Notes: a model not told the origin generated them from the letters alone. 64,000 bases of DNA from Rhodeus uyekii (GCA_037043235.1 JAWRVZ010000476.1:42501-106500); one strand, 5' to 3'; counted from the stretch's first letter, positions 36,256 through 48,027 are shown. Numbers and translations are program-made.

Positions 36256-37185
36256 GGCCCGTCCACACGGAGACATGTATCACTGTATACACATAGATTT
36301 TTTATCGGATTGGCGTTTCGTCCACACGGATCCGGCGTTTTGGGAGACTGAATCTGCTCTTTTTTGAGACCAGGTCCTAAAGTGGATAAATTTGAAAATG
36401 ACACCCTTGCGATTTCGTGTGTACAGCCAATCCGTATATTTTGTGAAACGATGATGCCATCATATCACGTGTCGGCTGCGTCACACGTAACAGCGACAAC
36501 AATAATGGCGTACGACATGACTGTATTCGTGCTTCAGAAGCTATTAAGCCAAATCTATTGCTTCTATGCAATTGTGGTGAGCAACAAGTGATAATGGACA
36601 ACACCATACGCCACATGCTCTTAGATCCACCGCGGAAGACGACCAGGAGAACATTTAGGATAAGACCAGGTAGAACTAGCAGTTGGTGGGACAACTTTGT
36701 CAATGGCGTTGTTGTGGAAGATGAATGGAGGGAGAATTTCCGCATGTTCAAAGCATCTCTCGTCGCCCTGAGCGAGGAACTCAGTCCGTATATTGAAGGG
36801 CAAATAACAAACATGAGGGTACCAATTACTACACTTAAAAGGGTTGCGTTTACTCTGTATTATTTGAGCGACGAGGGACGGCTAAGGAAGATTGAGACTA
36901 AGGAAGACTGCTAACAACTTCGGCGTGTGGCGACAGGTTGTCTCTGTTGTTGTCAGGCAAACGTGCAAAGCGATCACTGTCCACCTGGGTCCAAAGTACA
37001 TCAAGATGCCTTTTTTTGGAGTCCGAGGCCGAGGATCTGGTTTTGCGTTTCCATCATGCTCATGGCATGCCACAGTGTTTTGGAGTGGTCGACGGCACAC
37101 ACATAGAAATCAAGTAGCCGTCTGCCAACTCGATGGACTACATCAACAGGAAAGGAGACAGGCAGGAAAGGACGAGCACTGAGAC
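36256..37185 (+). mobile_element. PIF/Harbinger transposon, 3'-truncated
   Basis: Starts GGCCCGTCCACACGGA, an end also found at 51299. Contains the broken transposase and stops inside it. It lies within the TIR element, so it inserted later. Confidence 0.7.
36594..37185 (+). pseudogene. Harbinger (HARBI1-like) transposase remnant
   Basis: The first frame (36594-36914) reads MDNTIRHMLLDPPRK, SWWDNFVNGVVVEDEWRENF, YIEGQITNMRVPITTLKRV and YYLSDEGRLRK, the N-terminal part of a HARBI1-type transposase. A frameshift near 36890-36900 moves the protein to another frame (CKAITVHLGPKYIKMPF), and a second break near 37020-37100 disrupts the part that should hold the first catalytic Asp. The rest of the DDE domain is absent. 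Not functional. It would have cut and joined transposon ends in the nucleus. Confidence 0.75.
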
Positions 37186-38054
37186 CAGTCCAGGATAACA
37201 GACTGAGGAGTTTAGGAGAGGCAGCACCAACAGAGAGACCAAGCAGGAGCACACCAGACCAAAAACTTCTAGAAGATCTCAGACTAGATCCCAGACTAGC
37301 TGCCAGGTAGAGGAGTAGGAGGTCTCAGGGTGCAGGACAGGGCAGGAACAGACACCACTCACAATGAACAGACAACAATGCGAGACAAGAGAGATTATTA
37401 TAAAAGAGACATGCTGCAACATTAAGCTGGATGAGAGCAACTAATGTAAAGAAAACAGAGATAGAAAAATAAATTATGACCTTGCAAACAGAAGACTAAA
37501 CAAAAGAACTTTGCAGGAAGAAGAATATAAGAAGTTAACCTACAGCTCAAAAGAAAAGAACAAAGAGATGAACAAGACTTGTGAAAACACCAAAATAACA
37601 ATAAGGAAACACTAAAACTAGAGACATATTCACAACTAGATAAGATCTTATACTGCAAACAGACTCTGGTAGGCAAACAAGACCATACCATGAAGTACAC
37701 AAAATGAACCAGCAAAGACATGAGGGAAAGGAGCACATGAGGAATCGGTGAACACACTCAGAAAACGAGGACTAGACAAGGGGTGTGGGAACTGGAAATG
37801 AGGAGGTGGGACAAGAGGATGGCAAACATGAACAAAGTCAAAACACTCAGGGCAGGATCCTGACATTGACTGCCTAAAGCCAAAACATCCCAGAAACTCT
37901 TCTAATCACCAACATAATATTAAACACTAAAATGTATTTAACTTTGATGGAAAGCATATAAAATAACAATTAATTTAAACATTTACTGTCCAAATGCAGA
38001 ATAAAGTGAAGCATGCTGGGAAACCAAAAATGATTCTTGTAGTCACAACATTTT

Positions 38055-38510
38055 GATAAGTTAAAGTGGATGAACATAATGAAATTAATTTGAGACAAAA
38101 TGTTCTCATTTTAACAAATTGATCATGCAGCAAACACTGAAAATTAGATACAGATGAAACAAACGGCAATTGTCATGTACAAGATGTTTGTTCATACAGA
38201 TCAAACCCTTTTTCGGTAGAAAACCAACCTCAGCAGGTTTCAGTTTGACTCAGACATTGAGCTGCTAGAGTCACACGGAAATGAGACTGACAATGAGAGA
38301 CAATTTACAAGTTAAAGTAGATGAACATAATGAAATTAATGAGACTAATGTTCTCATTTTAACAAATTGATTGTGCAGCAAAAACTGAAATTTGAAAAAA
38401 GATGAAATAAAAGACTATTGTCATGAACAAGATGTTTGTTAATACAGATCAAACCATGTTTCTGTAGAAAACCACAGCAGGTTTCAGTTTGACTCAGATG
38501 TTGAGTTGCT
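38055..38510. repeat. Direct duplication of about 250 bp
   Basis: AAGTTAAAGTGGATGAACAT to GTTTGACTCAGACATTGAG recurs slightly diverged from about 38310. Part of it is also present at 24.46 kb. No coding content. Confidence 0.7.
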
Positions 38511-39094
38511 ATCTTTCATTTTCAAGCCATGTTTCTAGCATTTGTAAAACGGCGTTCTTCCATCTTAAAAATATATCTAAATTGCGACATATGCTATCTA
38601 AGACAAATGCGGAAAAGTTAGTTCATGCGTTCATGAGTTCAAGGCTAGATTATTGTAATGCTTTACTAGGTGGTTGCCCTGCACGCTTAATAAACAAATT
38701 CCAGCTGGTCCAAAATGCAGCAGCTCGAGTTCTTACTAGAACCAGGAAGTATGAGCATATTAGCCCAGTTCTGTCAAACCTGCACTGGCTTCCTATTAAA
38801 CACAGAATACATTTTAAAATCTTGCTAATTACTTACAAAGCATTAAATGGTTTAGCTCCACAGTACTTGAGCGATCTCTTAACACATTATAGTCCTTCAC
38901 GTCTATTGCGATCCCAAAATACTGACCAGCTTATAATACCTAGAATATCAAAGTCAACTGCTGGCGGGCGATCCTTTTCCTATTTAGCTCCTAAACTCTG
39001 GAACAGTCTTCCTATTACAGTTCGGGAAGCAGACACACTCTGTCAGTTTAAATGTAGACTAAAAACACATCTTTTCAACCTGGCATACACATAA
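38489..39094 (+). pseudogene. C-terminal piece of LINE reverse transcriptase
   Basis: About 190 codons matching residues 520-710 of the protein at 17046-19178, including APKLWNSLP near the end. The first few codons are host sequence. No RT catalytic motif is present, so it is inactive. Confidence 0.85.
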
Positions 39095-39765
39095 CACATT
39101 ATACATACATTTTTAATCCAAATCATGTAAAATGATTGTTAGGCTGCATAATTTAGATAAGCCGGAACCGGGAACATTCCCATAACACCTGATGTACTCG
39201 ATACATCAGAAGAAGAATGGCATCTACGCTGATATTGGTCTCTGTTTATTCCGAGGTTACCGTGGGCAGCTGGATCCGGGCCGTATCCAGATCAGATGAA
39301 GGACCTGGACACGAGCACAGCACTGCCCTGGGGTGTCTGCGGAGACCGTGACTCTACTGGACCCTCCCCTGTGACGATCATGAACCCATCTCTAACCGGA
39401 CCAAATTGGACTTCATATTGGACTTGAATTGTTGTATAATAATCATGCACGGTTTGGCTGTTGGCCAGAGGAGAACTGGTCCCCCAACTGAGCCTGGTTT
39501 CTCCCAAGGTTTTTTCTCCATTCTATTCTTCATTCGTTACGTCACCTGCCGGAGTTTTGGTTCCTTACCGCTGTCGCCTATGGCTTGCTCAGTTGGGGAA
39601 ACTTAACACTTAAAATTCATCAATTGTATTGATTCGCCTGCTCTTTTGGGGCTTCTGTTCAGCCAAACAAACTTTGTTTATATTGTTTTTCCTGTAAAGC
39701 TGCTTTGAAACAATCTACATTGTAAAAAGCGCTATATAAATAAAGGTGACTTGACTTGACTAGAG
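38513..39765 (+). mobile_element. L2-like LINE, strongly 5'-truncated
   Basis: Matches the last 1.2 kb of the element at 17.04-19.85 kb with few differences, same 3' end (AAGCGCTATATAAATAAAGG, then TGACT repeats). Host sequence GAGTTGCT / AGAGTCACACGGAAATGAGA brackets it. Confidence 0.88.
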
Positions 39766-39834
39766 TCACACGGAAATGAGACAAGAGATAGTCAGAAGGT
39801 TTTAACTGTTTAGGTTCCCTTCCAGGGAACTCGA

Positions 39835-39967
39835 GCTGCGTCAAAGCGCTAGGGGAAGTAGCCTTGCGTCAGTCACATGAAGATCTGTGCAACCAATGAG
39901 AGACGAACGCGTGTGAATGCGTCATGAGGAAGAGCATAAAAGCGCGTCCGGGACCCGGAAGCGCCAG
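39835..39967. repeat. DIRS left inverted terminal repeat
   Basis: GCTGCGTCAAAGCGCTAGGG to GGACCCGGAAGCGCCAG; inverted match at 44449-44604. Confidence 0.85.
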
Positions 39968-40033
39968 CTCTGAGTGTCTGTATGTCTGTGTGATAGTGAT
40001 TTAAAACTAAGACTAGTTTAAAAATCAGGGACT

Positions 40034-41114
40034 TTGTGTGAGAAAATTGCGAATGAACAGGCATTTAGACCGTGTATTTTTCCATGTCCGCGTTTTATAA
40101 CGGATAGGGATACACATGTTATGTGTGTTGTCTGTTTGGGAGTGGAGCATGCGCGGTCGGCACTTGAGAATGCCGGCTGTAAGGATTGCGAGAAGTTCTC
40201 TCTGCATACGCTCCACTCCCGCCTGGCGGTCTGTAATGAGGCCGCTCAGGCTAGTGTTCCCCGTGGATCGGGACCTGCAGCGGCCGAGGCTTTGCGGCGC
40301 TTGCAGTCATGGGGTTCACAAATGGATCTCGCTGAGGCTGCTGGGATGGGTCCTCCCTTATCTCAACTCTCACGAGATCAGACGGGTCCCAGTCACGATC
40401 GCTCCTCGAAAGACAATCATGCTGGGGCTCTGACACTAGCTTTATCTAGTTCAGATGAGTTGGATTTAGCTAGTGTCGACCCGGTTGGGGAGGATTCGCC
40501 ACCCTCCTCACCGGCTTTTGAGGAGCTAGTTGAGGTTGTGGCGCGAGCGGTCTTACGTCTGGGTATTGATTGGCCGGCGGAGACCAGGAGTGCTCGCCCT
40601 AGAAAAAGTATCTTAGACGAGCACTACCTGCCTGCTCGCGTCACTCCCCCGCGCTGAGCTATGCCGTTTATTTCTGATTTACATGCTGAGGTATCTAGAT
40701 CTTGGAATAAGCCAGCCTCCGAAAGAGTTCATACACCACAAAGTGCGATGTATACGAATCTTGTCGGGGCGCAACATCATGGGTATGGGGGGATGCAGAA
40801 AGTGGACGAGGCTCTCGCTGGGTACCTCGTTCCCCAGTCTGCATCCTCTATTAAAGGACACATTTAAATTAAAGGACAAGGATAAATTTGTGCTGCTGGA
40901 CGCCCCTCTGTCCCCTTCGGGCTTGTTTGGCGATGCCGTAAAAAGCGTCGTCGACAAGTTCCAGGAGGCTGCACGACAGCAGGCAGCGTTCAGCAAAGTT
41001 CTTCCCCGCCGCCCTCCACATGAGACCGTCGATCAATCGCGGTCTCAGAGCTCCGCTCACAGGGCCGCTCAAAAAGAAAGTGTCGCGACCCGACTTCCTC
41101 CGGTAAAACCTTGA
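40034..41114 (+). pseudogene. DIRS gag-like ORF, broken
   Basis: The first part (to 40657) is open and carries a Cys-rich start (CVVCLGVEHARSALENAGC) typical of the DIRS first ORF. A TGA at 40655-40657 interrupts it, the same frame continues (MPFISDLHAEVSRSWNKPAS), and a frameshift near 40855 moves it to the frame that ends at 41114. It would encode a nucleocapsid-like protein that packages the RNA. Not functional as it stands. Confidence 0.7.
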
Positions 41115-41236
41115 AAGTCGGGCCGACAGGTTCAAGTCTTCAGGTAAAAAAGGTGATCTGAAGGTCTTCCTTAAGAATCAGAAGGCTAAAACGAAGCGGT
41201 CCTGACGCCAAGCCGCAACAAGGTGGCGTCTCCCAT

Positions 41237-42496
41237 GTGCAGAGTCAGTCCGCCATGGGAGAACCACCCCCTCTAAGGAGGGTCCTAGAGCATTCCACCC
41301 GAGTTTCCAGAAGCCCCGGCTTAGTGGTGAATATGCTCACAGTACCAGAGACCAGCCCGCGGAGGTTGGTTCCCTTAGTAGAATTCCGGGCTGCGTGGTC
41401 ACGGCTACCCGGTATCTCTCAGTGGGTCCTGCGCACGGTAACCTCCGGGTATGCCATTCAGTTCGGGGTTTCACCACCCCGGTTCTCGGGGGTCCTACAG
41501 TCGGTGGTAGGCCCCCAGCAGGCTCTGGTCATGAAACAAGAAGTAGACACTCTGCTGGCGAAAGGGGCCATCGAGCATGTACCCCTCACGGAAAGCAAGT
41601 CCGGGTTCTACAGCCGGTACTTCATAGTTCCAAAGAAGGATGGAGGGTTGTGGCCTATTCTGGATTTGCGTCTCCTAAATCGCGCAGTCAGGCGTCTGAA
41701 ATTCAAGATGCTGATGCTCAAGCAGGTTATAGTGCAGGTCAGATCCGAGGATTGGTTTGTCACAATCGACCTCAAAGACGCATATTTCCACGTCTCCATC
41801 CTTCCGCAACACAGGAAGTTCCTGAGGTTCGCCTTTGGGGGAAAGGCGTACCAGTATCGAGTGCTTCCTTTCGGTCTGGCGCTCTCGCCCCGCACGTTCA
41901 CAAAAGTTGTGGACACTGCTCTAGCTCCGCTGCGATTACAGGGCATTTGTGTCTTAAATTATATCGACGACTGGCTTATTCTGGCACAGTCGCCGCAGTT
42001 AGCAGCGCAACATCAAGATAATATGCTCGCACACATGAAGGAGCTGGGGTTGAGGCTGAACACCAAGAAGAGTGTTCTTTCTCCTTCACAGAGAACCACT
42101 TTCTTGGGAGTCATTTGGGACTCAGTAGCCATGTCTGCTTGGCTTTCCCCCGAGCGCATCCAGGTCATTCGTTTAGCCGTCAAGAGCATCAAGCTGGGCC
42201 AGCCACTCATGGTGAAACACTTTCAGAGAGTGTTAGGGCTCATGGCAGCGGCATCCAGCATTATCCCACTGGGCATGCTGTACATGAGACCCCTGCAGTG
42301 GTGGCTAAAAACCAAGGGGTTCTCCCCGAAGGGAAACACTCTTCGCACTATCAAGGTCACGGGGCGATGCCTACGCACCCTGAGTATGTGGAAGAATTCT
42401 TGGTTTCTGTCTCAAGGCCCAGTATTGGGGGCACTGGATCGGAGAGTCTCTCTCTCTCGACAGACGCCTCCCTCTCGGGCTGGGGAGCAGTCCTGA
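41237..42496 (+). CDS. DIRS reverse transcriptase, open frame
   Basis: Reverse transcriptase of the DIRS/gypsy-like type. Visible motifs: SGFYSRYFIVPKKDGG, then PILDLRLLNRAV, then VTIDLKDAYFHVSI (first catalytic Asp), YRVLPFGLALSPRTF, and the catalytic box VLNYIDDWLILAQ, in the order of the family. A later segment (FLGVIWDS) matches the thumb region. The frame runs into RNase H sequence in another frame at about 42440, so the polyprotein is broken there. Start taken as the first Met; the real protein may begin farther upstream as an overlap with gag. The open length suggests fairly recent activity. Confidence 0.85.
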   Translation: MQSQSAMGEPPPLRRVLEHSTRVSRSPGLVVNMLTVPETSPRRLVPLVEFRAAWSRLPGISQWVLRTVTSGYAIQFGVSPPRFSGVLQSVVGPQQALVMKQEVDTLLAKGAIEHVPLTESKSGFYSRYFIVPKKDGGLWPILDLRLLNRAVRRLKFKMLMLKQVIVQVRSEDWFVTIDLKDAYFHVSILPQHRKFLRFAFGGKAYQYRVLPFGLALSPRTFTKVVDTALAPLRLQGICVLNYIDDWLILAQSPQLAAQHQDNMLAHMKELGLRLNTKKSVLSPSQRTTFLGVIWDSVAMSAWLSPERIQVIRLAVKSIKLGQPLMVKHFQRVLGLMAAASSIIPLGMLYMRPLQWWLKTKGFSPKGNTLRTIKVTGRCLRTLSMWKNSWFLSQGPVLGALDRRVSLSRQTPPSRAGEQS

Positions 42497-43250
42497 AGGA
42501 TCACTCCTCACAAGGTCTCTGGAGCAGTCGGCACCAGACCTGGCACATAAACATGCTAGAGTTACTGGCGGTCCGCAGAGCACTCTGTGCGTTCCTCCCG
42601 GACCTTCGCGATCATCATGTCACTGTTTTCACCGACAGTATGACGGCAGTCGCTTATATCAACCATCAGGGGGGGGTCTGCGTTCGCGACCACTGTACAA
42701 GATGGCGCGGCAGATCCTCCTCTGGGCCCAGGGGAGGTTGCTCTCTCTCAGGGCAGCCTACATACCGGGGGTCCAGAATGTGGGGGCAGATGCCCTATCG
42801 AGACAGGGGGCAAGACCAGGGGAATGGCGGCTCCACCCCGAAGTGGTGGAGCAGAATTGGGAAAGATACGGCAAGGCACAGGTAGACCTGTTTGCCTCAG
42901 TAGACAACACCCACTGCCCTCTGTGGTTTTCACTAGCACATCCAGCACCTCTGGGGCGGGATGCTATGGTACATGCGTGGCCGAGGTTACACCTGTACGC
43001 CTTTCCCCCGATCGCTCTGCTCCCTGGTGATCTTGCCAAAATTCGCCGGGACAAGGTCCATCTTACGCTAGAGACCCCCCACTGGCCGTCCAGAATATGG
43101 TTCGCGGACCTGGTGGCCCTCCTCGACGGAGTCCCCTGGGAGATTCCGATCAGGAGGGACCTTCTGTCCCAGGCGGAGGGTTGCATTCTGTACCCTCACC
43201 CGGAGTTAATGAAGCTGTGGGTCTGGCCCCTGAAGGGGTCCAGCTCATAG
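42420..43250 (+). pseudogene. DIRS RNase H and connector, two frames
   Basis: RNase H motifs LSTDASLSGWGAV, NMLELLAVRRAL and TVFTDSMTAVAYINHQGG read in one frame to about 42675. After a frameshift near the G-run at 42670, the protein continues as QILLWAQGRLLSLRAAYIPG, NVGADALSRQG and VDLFASVDNTHC to 43250. The Asp and Glu catalytic residues are visible (TDAS, MLEL, FTDS). It degrades the RNA strand during reverse transcription. Confidence 0.75.
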
Positions 43251-44250
43251 AGTCCGGTCTCTCAGCCGAGGTTGTGGAGACCATCCTTCAGTCCAGAGCT
43301 CCCTCCACGAGGAAACTCTACGCCTTTAAGTGGAAAATCTTCACGTCTTGGTGTAGTGAAAGGCAGGTGAACCCAGTAACCTGTCGAGTTGGCAAAGTGC
43401 TGGAGTTCCTGCAAGAAAGATTTGCGGCATGGTTGTCCCCCTCCACCTTGAAGGTTTATGTGGCTGCTATATCAGCTTGCCATGTACCTCTGGGTGGGGT
43501 GTCCTTGGGCAGGGACCCCCTAGTCACTCGTTTCCTCAGTGGTACATTAAGGCTGAGACCTGCGGCACAGACTAGGGTGCCTGCCTGGGACTTGTCTGTG
43601 GTACTCCAAGGCCTGTCCCAGGCACCCTTTGAACCTTTGGAGGAGCTTCCTATCAAACTCCTCTCTCTTAAGACCCTTTTTTTGCTTGCCATCACTTCGC
43701 TTAAGAGGGTCGGGGATCTTCAGGCCCTCTCGTGGCTCCCTCATGCCTCGAGTTCGCGCCCGGGATGGCGAAAGCCTTTCTCCACCCGAGGCCAGGCTAT
43801 GTCCCTAAGGTTCCCACTAATGTGGCTCGGTCTATCACGCTGCAGGCCTTCTGCCCTCCCCCATGTGACGATCATGAGCAGGAGCACAAGAACAAGGTCT
43901 GTCCAGTGCGAGCACTGGACGCTTACGTTTTCAAGACTGCCACTTGGCGTAAGTCGGACCAACTGTTCGTTTGCTTTGGGTCCCCCAAGGGGGCTCCAGC
44001 TTCTAAGCAAACACTAAGTAGATGGATAGTTGAGGATATCTGTCTAGCTTACGAGTCGGCCGGACTTTCCTCTCCGTTGAGGGTCCGGGCCCACTCCACT
44101 CGGAGCGTGGCGGCATCCAAGGCTCTCCTCTCTGGAGTTTCCTTGTCTGATGTTTGTGCTGCGGCTGGCTGGTCCTCGCCACACACATTCTTGAGGTTTT
44201 ACCAATTGGACCTCGATGCCACCCCGGGAACCAGGGTGCTCTCTCAGTGA
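43200..44250 (+). pseudogene. DIRS tyrosine recombinase, one frameshift
   Basis: Inserts the circular DNA copy by recombination instead of an integrase. The N-terminal SAM-like part (SRAPSTRKLYAFKWKIFTSW, LSPSTLKVYVAAISACHVPL) and the first catalytic Arg region (ITSLKRVGDLQAL) read in one frame to about 43740. The protein then shifts frame (VARSITLQAFCPPP, LFVCFGSPKGAPASKQTLSR) and reaches the H-x-x-R box (AHSTRSVA) and the nucleophile Tyr (TFLRFYQLDL). It overlaps the preceding ORF slightly, as in other DIRS elements. All key residues survive; only the frame is broken. Confidence 0.8.
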
Positions 44251-44448
44251 GCTGGGACACACCCAGATGCTGGCGTCGCTGAGGTGGCGTTGGTATAGCG
44301 TTCCCCTAGCACTTTGACGCAGCTCGAGTTCCCTGGAAGGGAACGTCTCGGGTTACGAATGTAACCCTGGTTCCCTGAGGGGAACGAGACGCTGCGTCTT
44401 TGCCTCAGCTCCTTGCGCCTCCGGGCCCGCTTCAGACACTCTTTTGCT

Positions 44449-44604
44449 GGCGCTTCCGGGTCCCGGACGCGCTTTTATGCTCTTCCTCATGACGTCACCG
44501 TCTCGCGCCGGCGGTGACGCATTCACACGCATTCGTCTCTCATTGGTTGCACAGATCTTCACGTGACTGTCGCAAGGCTACTTCCCCTAGCGCTTTGACG
44601 CAGC
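44449..44604. repeat. DIRS right inverted terminal repeat
   Basis: CTGGCGCTTCCGGGTCCCGG to CTAGCGCTTTGACGCAGC, inverted copy of 39835-39967 with a GC-rich insertion near 44490-44516. Confidence 0.85.
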
Positions 44605-46940
44605 ATCAAACATAATAAAACATAATTAAACCACTGGAGTCACTGGATTACTTCAATGTTTTTACTGGCTTTCTGGGGCTTGTGTATTTTGAAATATATT
44701 TTTAAATAATTTCAAAATTAAAAAGATATCATAAATTTAAGTCTCACCAACTCCTCAAATAAAACAGCGTTCATGCAGAAACCAAACCAACTTTGTCCAG
44801 CCAACAGATTAAATCACATTTTCATACAAAGTTAAAATAAAGATGAGAATTTTGTTTTGCACTAGAGATATTCAGATAATTGTTACAACTATGATGATGC
44901 AACTTTTGAAGTTTTTCGGGGAATATTCCATCAGTTCATCTCTGAATATCCCAGTTGAACATCTCTATCATCCTGCTGTGTGTTTACTGGGATATTTTCA
45001 TCATTAAACTAGAACACTGAAACTTATGCTAGTGTTGGTTATTTCTGATGACAAACTCTAATATCATGACATTCACAGATTTTAGCAGAAATGTTTTAAT
45101 GGCAGACATTTTTCAAGTTCATTTCCATTGTTAGAAAATATGTTCCATTGTTCAGACAAACAGATGAATCAAATCAAACATTCATTACCTGTTCTAGTAA
45201 ATTATCTGCAACTCTTCAGGAGAGAATGAATGTGATAATATTCTACAATACAAACACATTGAAAAAAACCTTAACAACTGAATCAGTAAAATGGAGATAA
45301 AGACAGATAAATAATGAATAAATAATGTCTAAATAATTTTTAGATGGAACGTCCCACAGTTCTTTTCATCTTCATCTTCCTCTTCACTACAAACACACAA
45401 ACTTCAATCGGCAACTCTCACAACAGACAGAATTTTAAACTGTACAAATGTTTTTTTACAATAAAGTACAAAGAAAAACATTCACTTTTGCACATTTCAA
45501 TAGTTAAGATATTTTCAAATATAAAACAACCAAAATCTGTGTTGAATAACAAATGATATTGTGTTACTGTGAACAGCATTCAGATGATTAATAATATTAA
45601 TCAGAAAGTAACAGTTATGGAAAATATCCAACAATAAAATACTAAATCACATATTTGTGATTTTTGTAACTACCGGTACTTAAATTCACAGTTTCTTTCG
45701 GTTTCTACAGGTTCAGATCCTGAGATTCAGAGTTTGATCAAGGATACTGGGATATTTCATGGTATTTCCTGCTGGATTTGAACGGCCTTTCTTTAACCAC
45801 AAAGCTTTAATCAGACTTTCAAGTTTGAGTGGAGTGTGAAATGTTTCATTTTTATTTCAAGTATTGCTGGTAAAAACTCCAGTTTAGATTTAAAAAAAAG
45901 TCTGAGTTTTGCTGGTTAAATGAGGCGTTCAGCATCCAAAACTCCACACATGCTGTTTTCAACATGATGTTCCTCCATTCCAGCGAATAGAAACATGTTC
46001 TCAGACAATTTTGTTAATGTTTCCATTAAGGATTTTCTCTGAATGGTCAAAATATCCAGCATCTTTACAAATGTTTTAGAAACATTTCTTTCTTGATTAT
46101 ATAAATGTTACGGATCTTTCTGATCCATTTTATCATTTACACATTCTAAAAATGTTACTCTTAAATATTCCCTGAACGTTCTGAAACAAGTAACATTTAA
46201 AAAATTTCAGACAAACATCCAAGTAAATCATTTCAGATTTTTTTTTTCCCATGACTAATATAGAAATAATAATTTGTGCTAACATTGAGAACATTCTATT
46301 AACGTTACTGGAATAACCCTGAGAGAACGTTAGCTAAAGAGTTAGCGAACATCTTCTGTTAACTGGGAAAGTGTTGCCAAGATGCCAAAACTGTAAAAAT
46401 GTATCATTATCAGGCATTATTCAGTGTCGGTAATATAGACTGAATTGCCTTAAAATGTTTGTTTGCACATTATAGTCTGTGAAGACCAATTGCATATTGA
46501 AATGTGCAAATGTCATATGGCTTGGACAAGACGCAACAAATGTATGTTCCTAGACAGTAAAACTGGTAAATTAATGTAAAAAAAAAGATTAAATTTCCAT
46601 TCACTCTAATGATCTGTTAGTAATCTGACTGATGGCTGAGTTCACAAGCCTTCATGTAAACATTTCAGTCAATGCAAATGAAATCGGATGAGAAACAATC
46701 ATTTTAAAAGCAAAATAATAAACATGTGCATATTTTAAGTTTGTCCATCTTCTCAGTTGGTTAAAAAATGCACTTATTCCACGTTTACATTACATATGTC
46801 TTGCATCTTGTGAACTGGTCATGTATGAGACTCAGAGCATTTATGTAGTAAATACTATCTAAGCTGTTGTGATCTGTCTGTCAGCTGTATTTGTAGACAT
46901 ATTATAAAGGCAAACACGGAAATTATATTTGCAGTATCTC

Positions 46941-48027
46941 CAGTGCCGGCCCGAAGGGTTGTGGGGCCCTAGGCGAGATAAAAAAAAATTGAGCCCACTG
47001 GTGTAAAAACAGCGAGAAGAGAGCACAAAAAATACAATTTTAATATTTAAGTGTATACATTTTTATTACCTGTAACAAACTCAACATGTAATACATGTGT
47101 AAAAATATTTAATCAGATTTAAATAAGTTTGCAAGTACTGCAAAGTATTGCAGTACTGCAAAGTATTGTAAAATATTGTAAATGAAAGTGCAAGTGTGGT
47201 TGAGAAACACAAATAATTTAAATATTATAAAAATAAAGGATACATAAACAAAATAAAATAAAAGAGATTGTGGCTGAGAGGTTAAGGCGACGAACAACAG
47301 ATCCATTGGGGTTTCTCCGCTCAGGTTTGAATCCTGCCGACAACAATAATTGTGCAATTTAATTGCCTGTTTTTGGAGGGCTTGGAACGGATTAGACATT
47401 TTACATGTAAAATGTGTTCCAAGATACGAAAAACTCATTATACGAAGTCCGCCTCGGAACGGATTAATTTCGTATGTCGAGGTAACACTGTACCTCGATC
47501 AAAATAGCAACCAGACTTATGACGTTATATAACTTTGGACTTATTTAAGACACTTTCTCGAGTATATATCGAAATGAATTTACAGAGATATGTGGCTAAG
47601 TGGAATATGTGGAATCTGTACTAGGAATAAGTTACGACATTCTAGTTCATCCATTAGCCTATTGCGGGAGGTGTTATGCTAAATAGAGTGTGGTGCTGCT
47701 GTGTATGTTTCTAATCTTTTTTCCGCTTTTATTTAGACAGTTTATTATTATTATTATCGTTTTCAGCTATTTCTCATGTATGAATTATTCAGAGATATTC
47801 TTTTAATAAAATGTTTTATATTTTGCTCACCGTCATTGTGAATTGTATCGTGTTTAATGGGGTCTGTGCATTACAGAAGTGTCATAATTGACACATAACC
47901 ACTCATACTACATGTGGAAATTTGAAAAAATAAAACTAATAAAAATGCATGCCATCATGTGCGGGTCGCGGGGCCCCCAAATCAAAGAGGGGCCCCAGGC
48001 AACCGCCTGTTGGACAGGTCGGCACTG
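46941..48027. mobile_element. Non-autonomous hAT-like element with 8-bp target duplication
   Basis: Begins CAGTGCCGGCC and ends GGTCGGCACTG, an 11-bp inverted repeat with one mismatch and the CAGNG start usual for hAT. It is flanked by AGTATCTC at 46933-46940 and 48028-48035. It splits the fourth copy of the conserved block below the tail exons; units 1-3 show the empty site. It encodes no transposase. Confidence 0.88.
47264..47344 (+). tRNA. tRNA-Ser-like pseudogene or SINE head
   Basis: TGGCTGAGAGGTTAAGGCGA matches the D-arm and box A of tRNA-Ser, a long variable arm follows (TTGGGGTTTCTCCGCT), then CAGGTTTGAATCCTGCCG (box B, T-arm). At least three acceptor-stem pairs and the anticodon stem are mismatched, so it is a dead copy within the hAT-like element. 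Confidence 0.55.

Larger units (their letters stand above)
36119..37866. mobile_element. TIR element with nested Harbinger remnant
   Basis: Ends CTGTCAGGGATC and GGATCCTGACA are roughly inverted. Host sequence on the two sides (TATAAACTCAT and GCCTAAAGCCAAAACATCCC) is continuous at 24.27 kb and 56.9 kb, so this is an insertion. It has no transposase of its own. Confidence 0.5.
39814..44607 (+). mobile_element. DIRS-type tyrosine-recombinase retrotransposon
   Basis: Nearly full length, about 4.8 kb. Inverted ends: 39835-39967 against 44449-44604, with an extra ~25 bp in the right copy. A second internal copy of the outer end, in inverted form, lies at 44302-44345 (CTCGAGTTCCCTGGAAGGGA), the internal complementary region typical of DIRS. 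Gag-like, RT, RNase H and tyrosine recombinase follow in that order on the plus strand but are broken by stops and frameshifts. As usual for DIRS elements, I see no target duplication. GC content is clearly higher than the surroundings. Confidence 0.9.

Noticed and set aside
37422..37866. Cys- and Leu-rich minus-strand frames at 37.4-37.9 kb
   Set aside because: Three overlapping frames in A-rich transposon sequence; hydrophobicity is a composition effect.
45344..45556. Plus-strand frame starting MERPTVLFIFIFLF, signal-peptide-like
   Set aside because: The ATGGAACGTCCCACAG word recurs at 881 but is followed by different frames, and the 57.55-kb copy lacks the ATG; the frame is not conserved.
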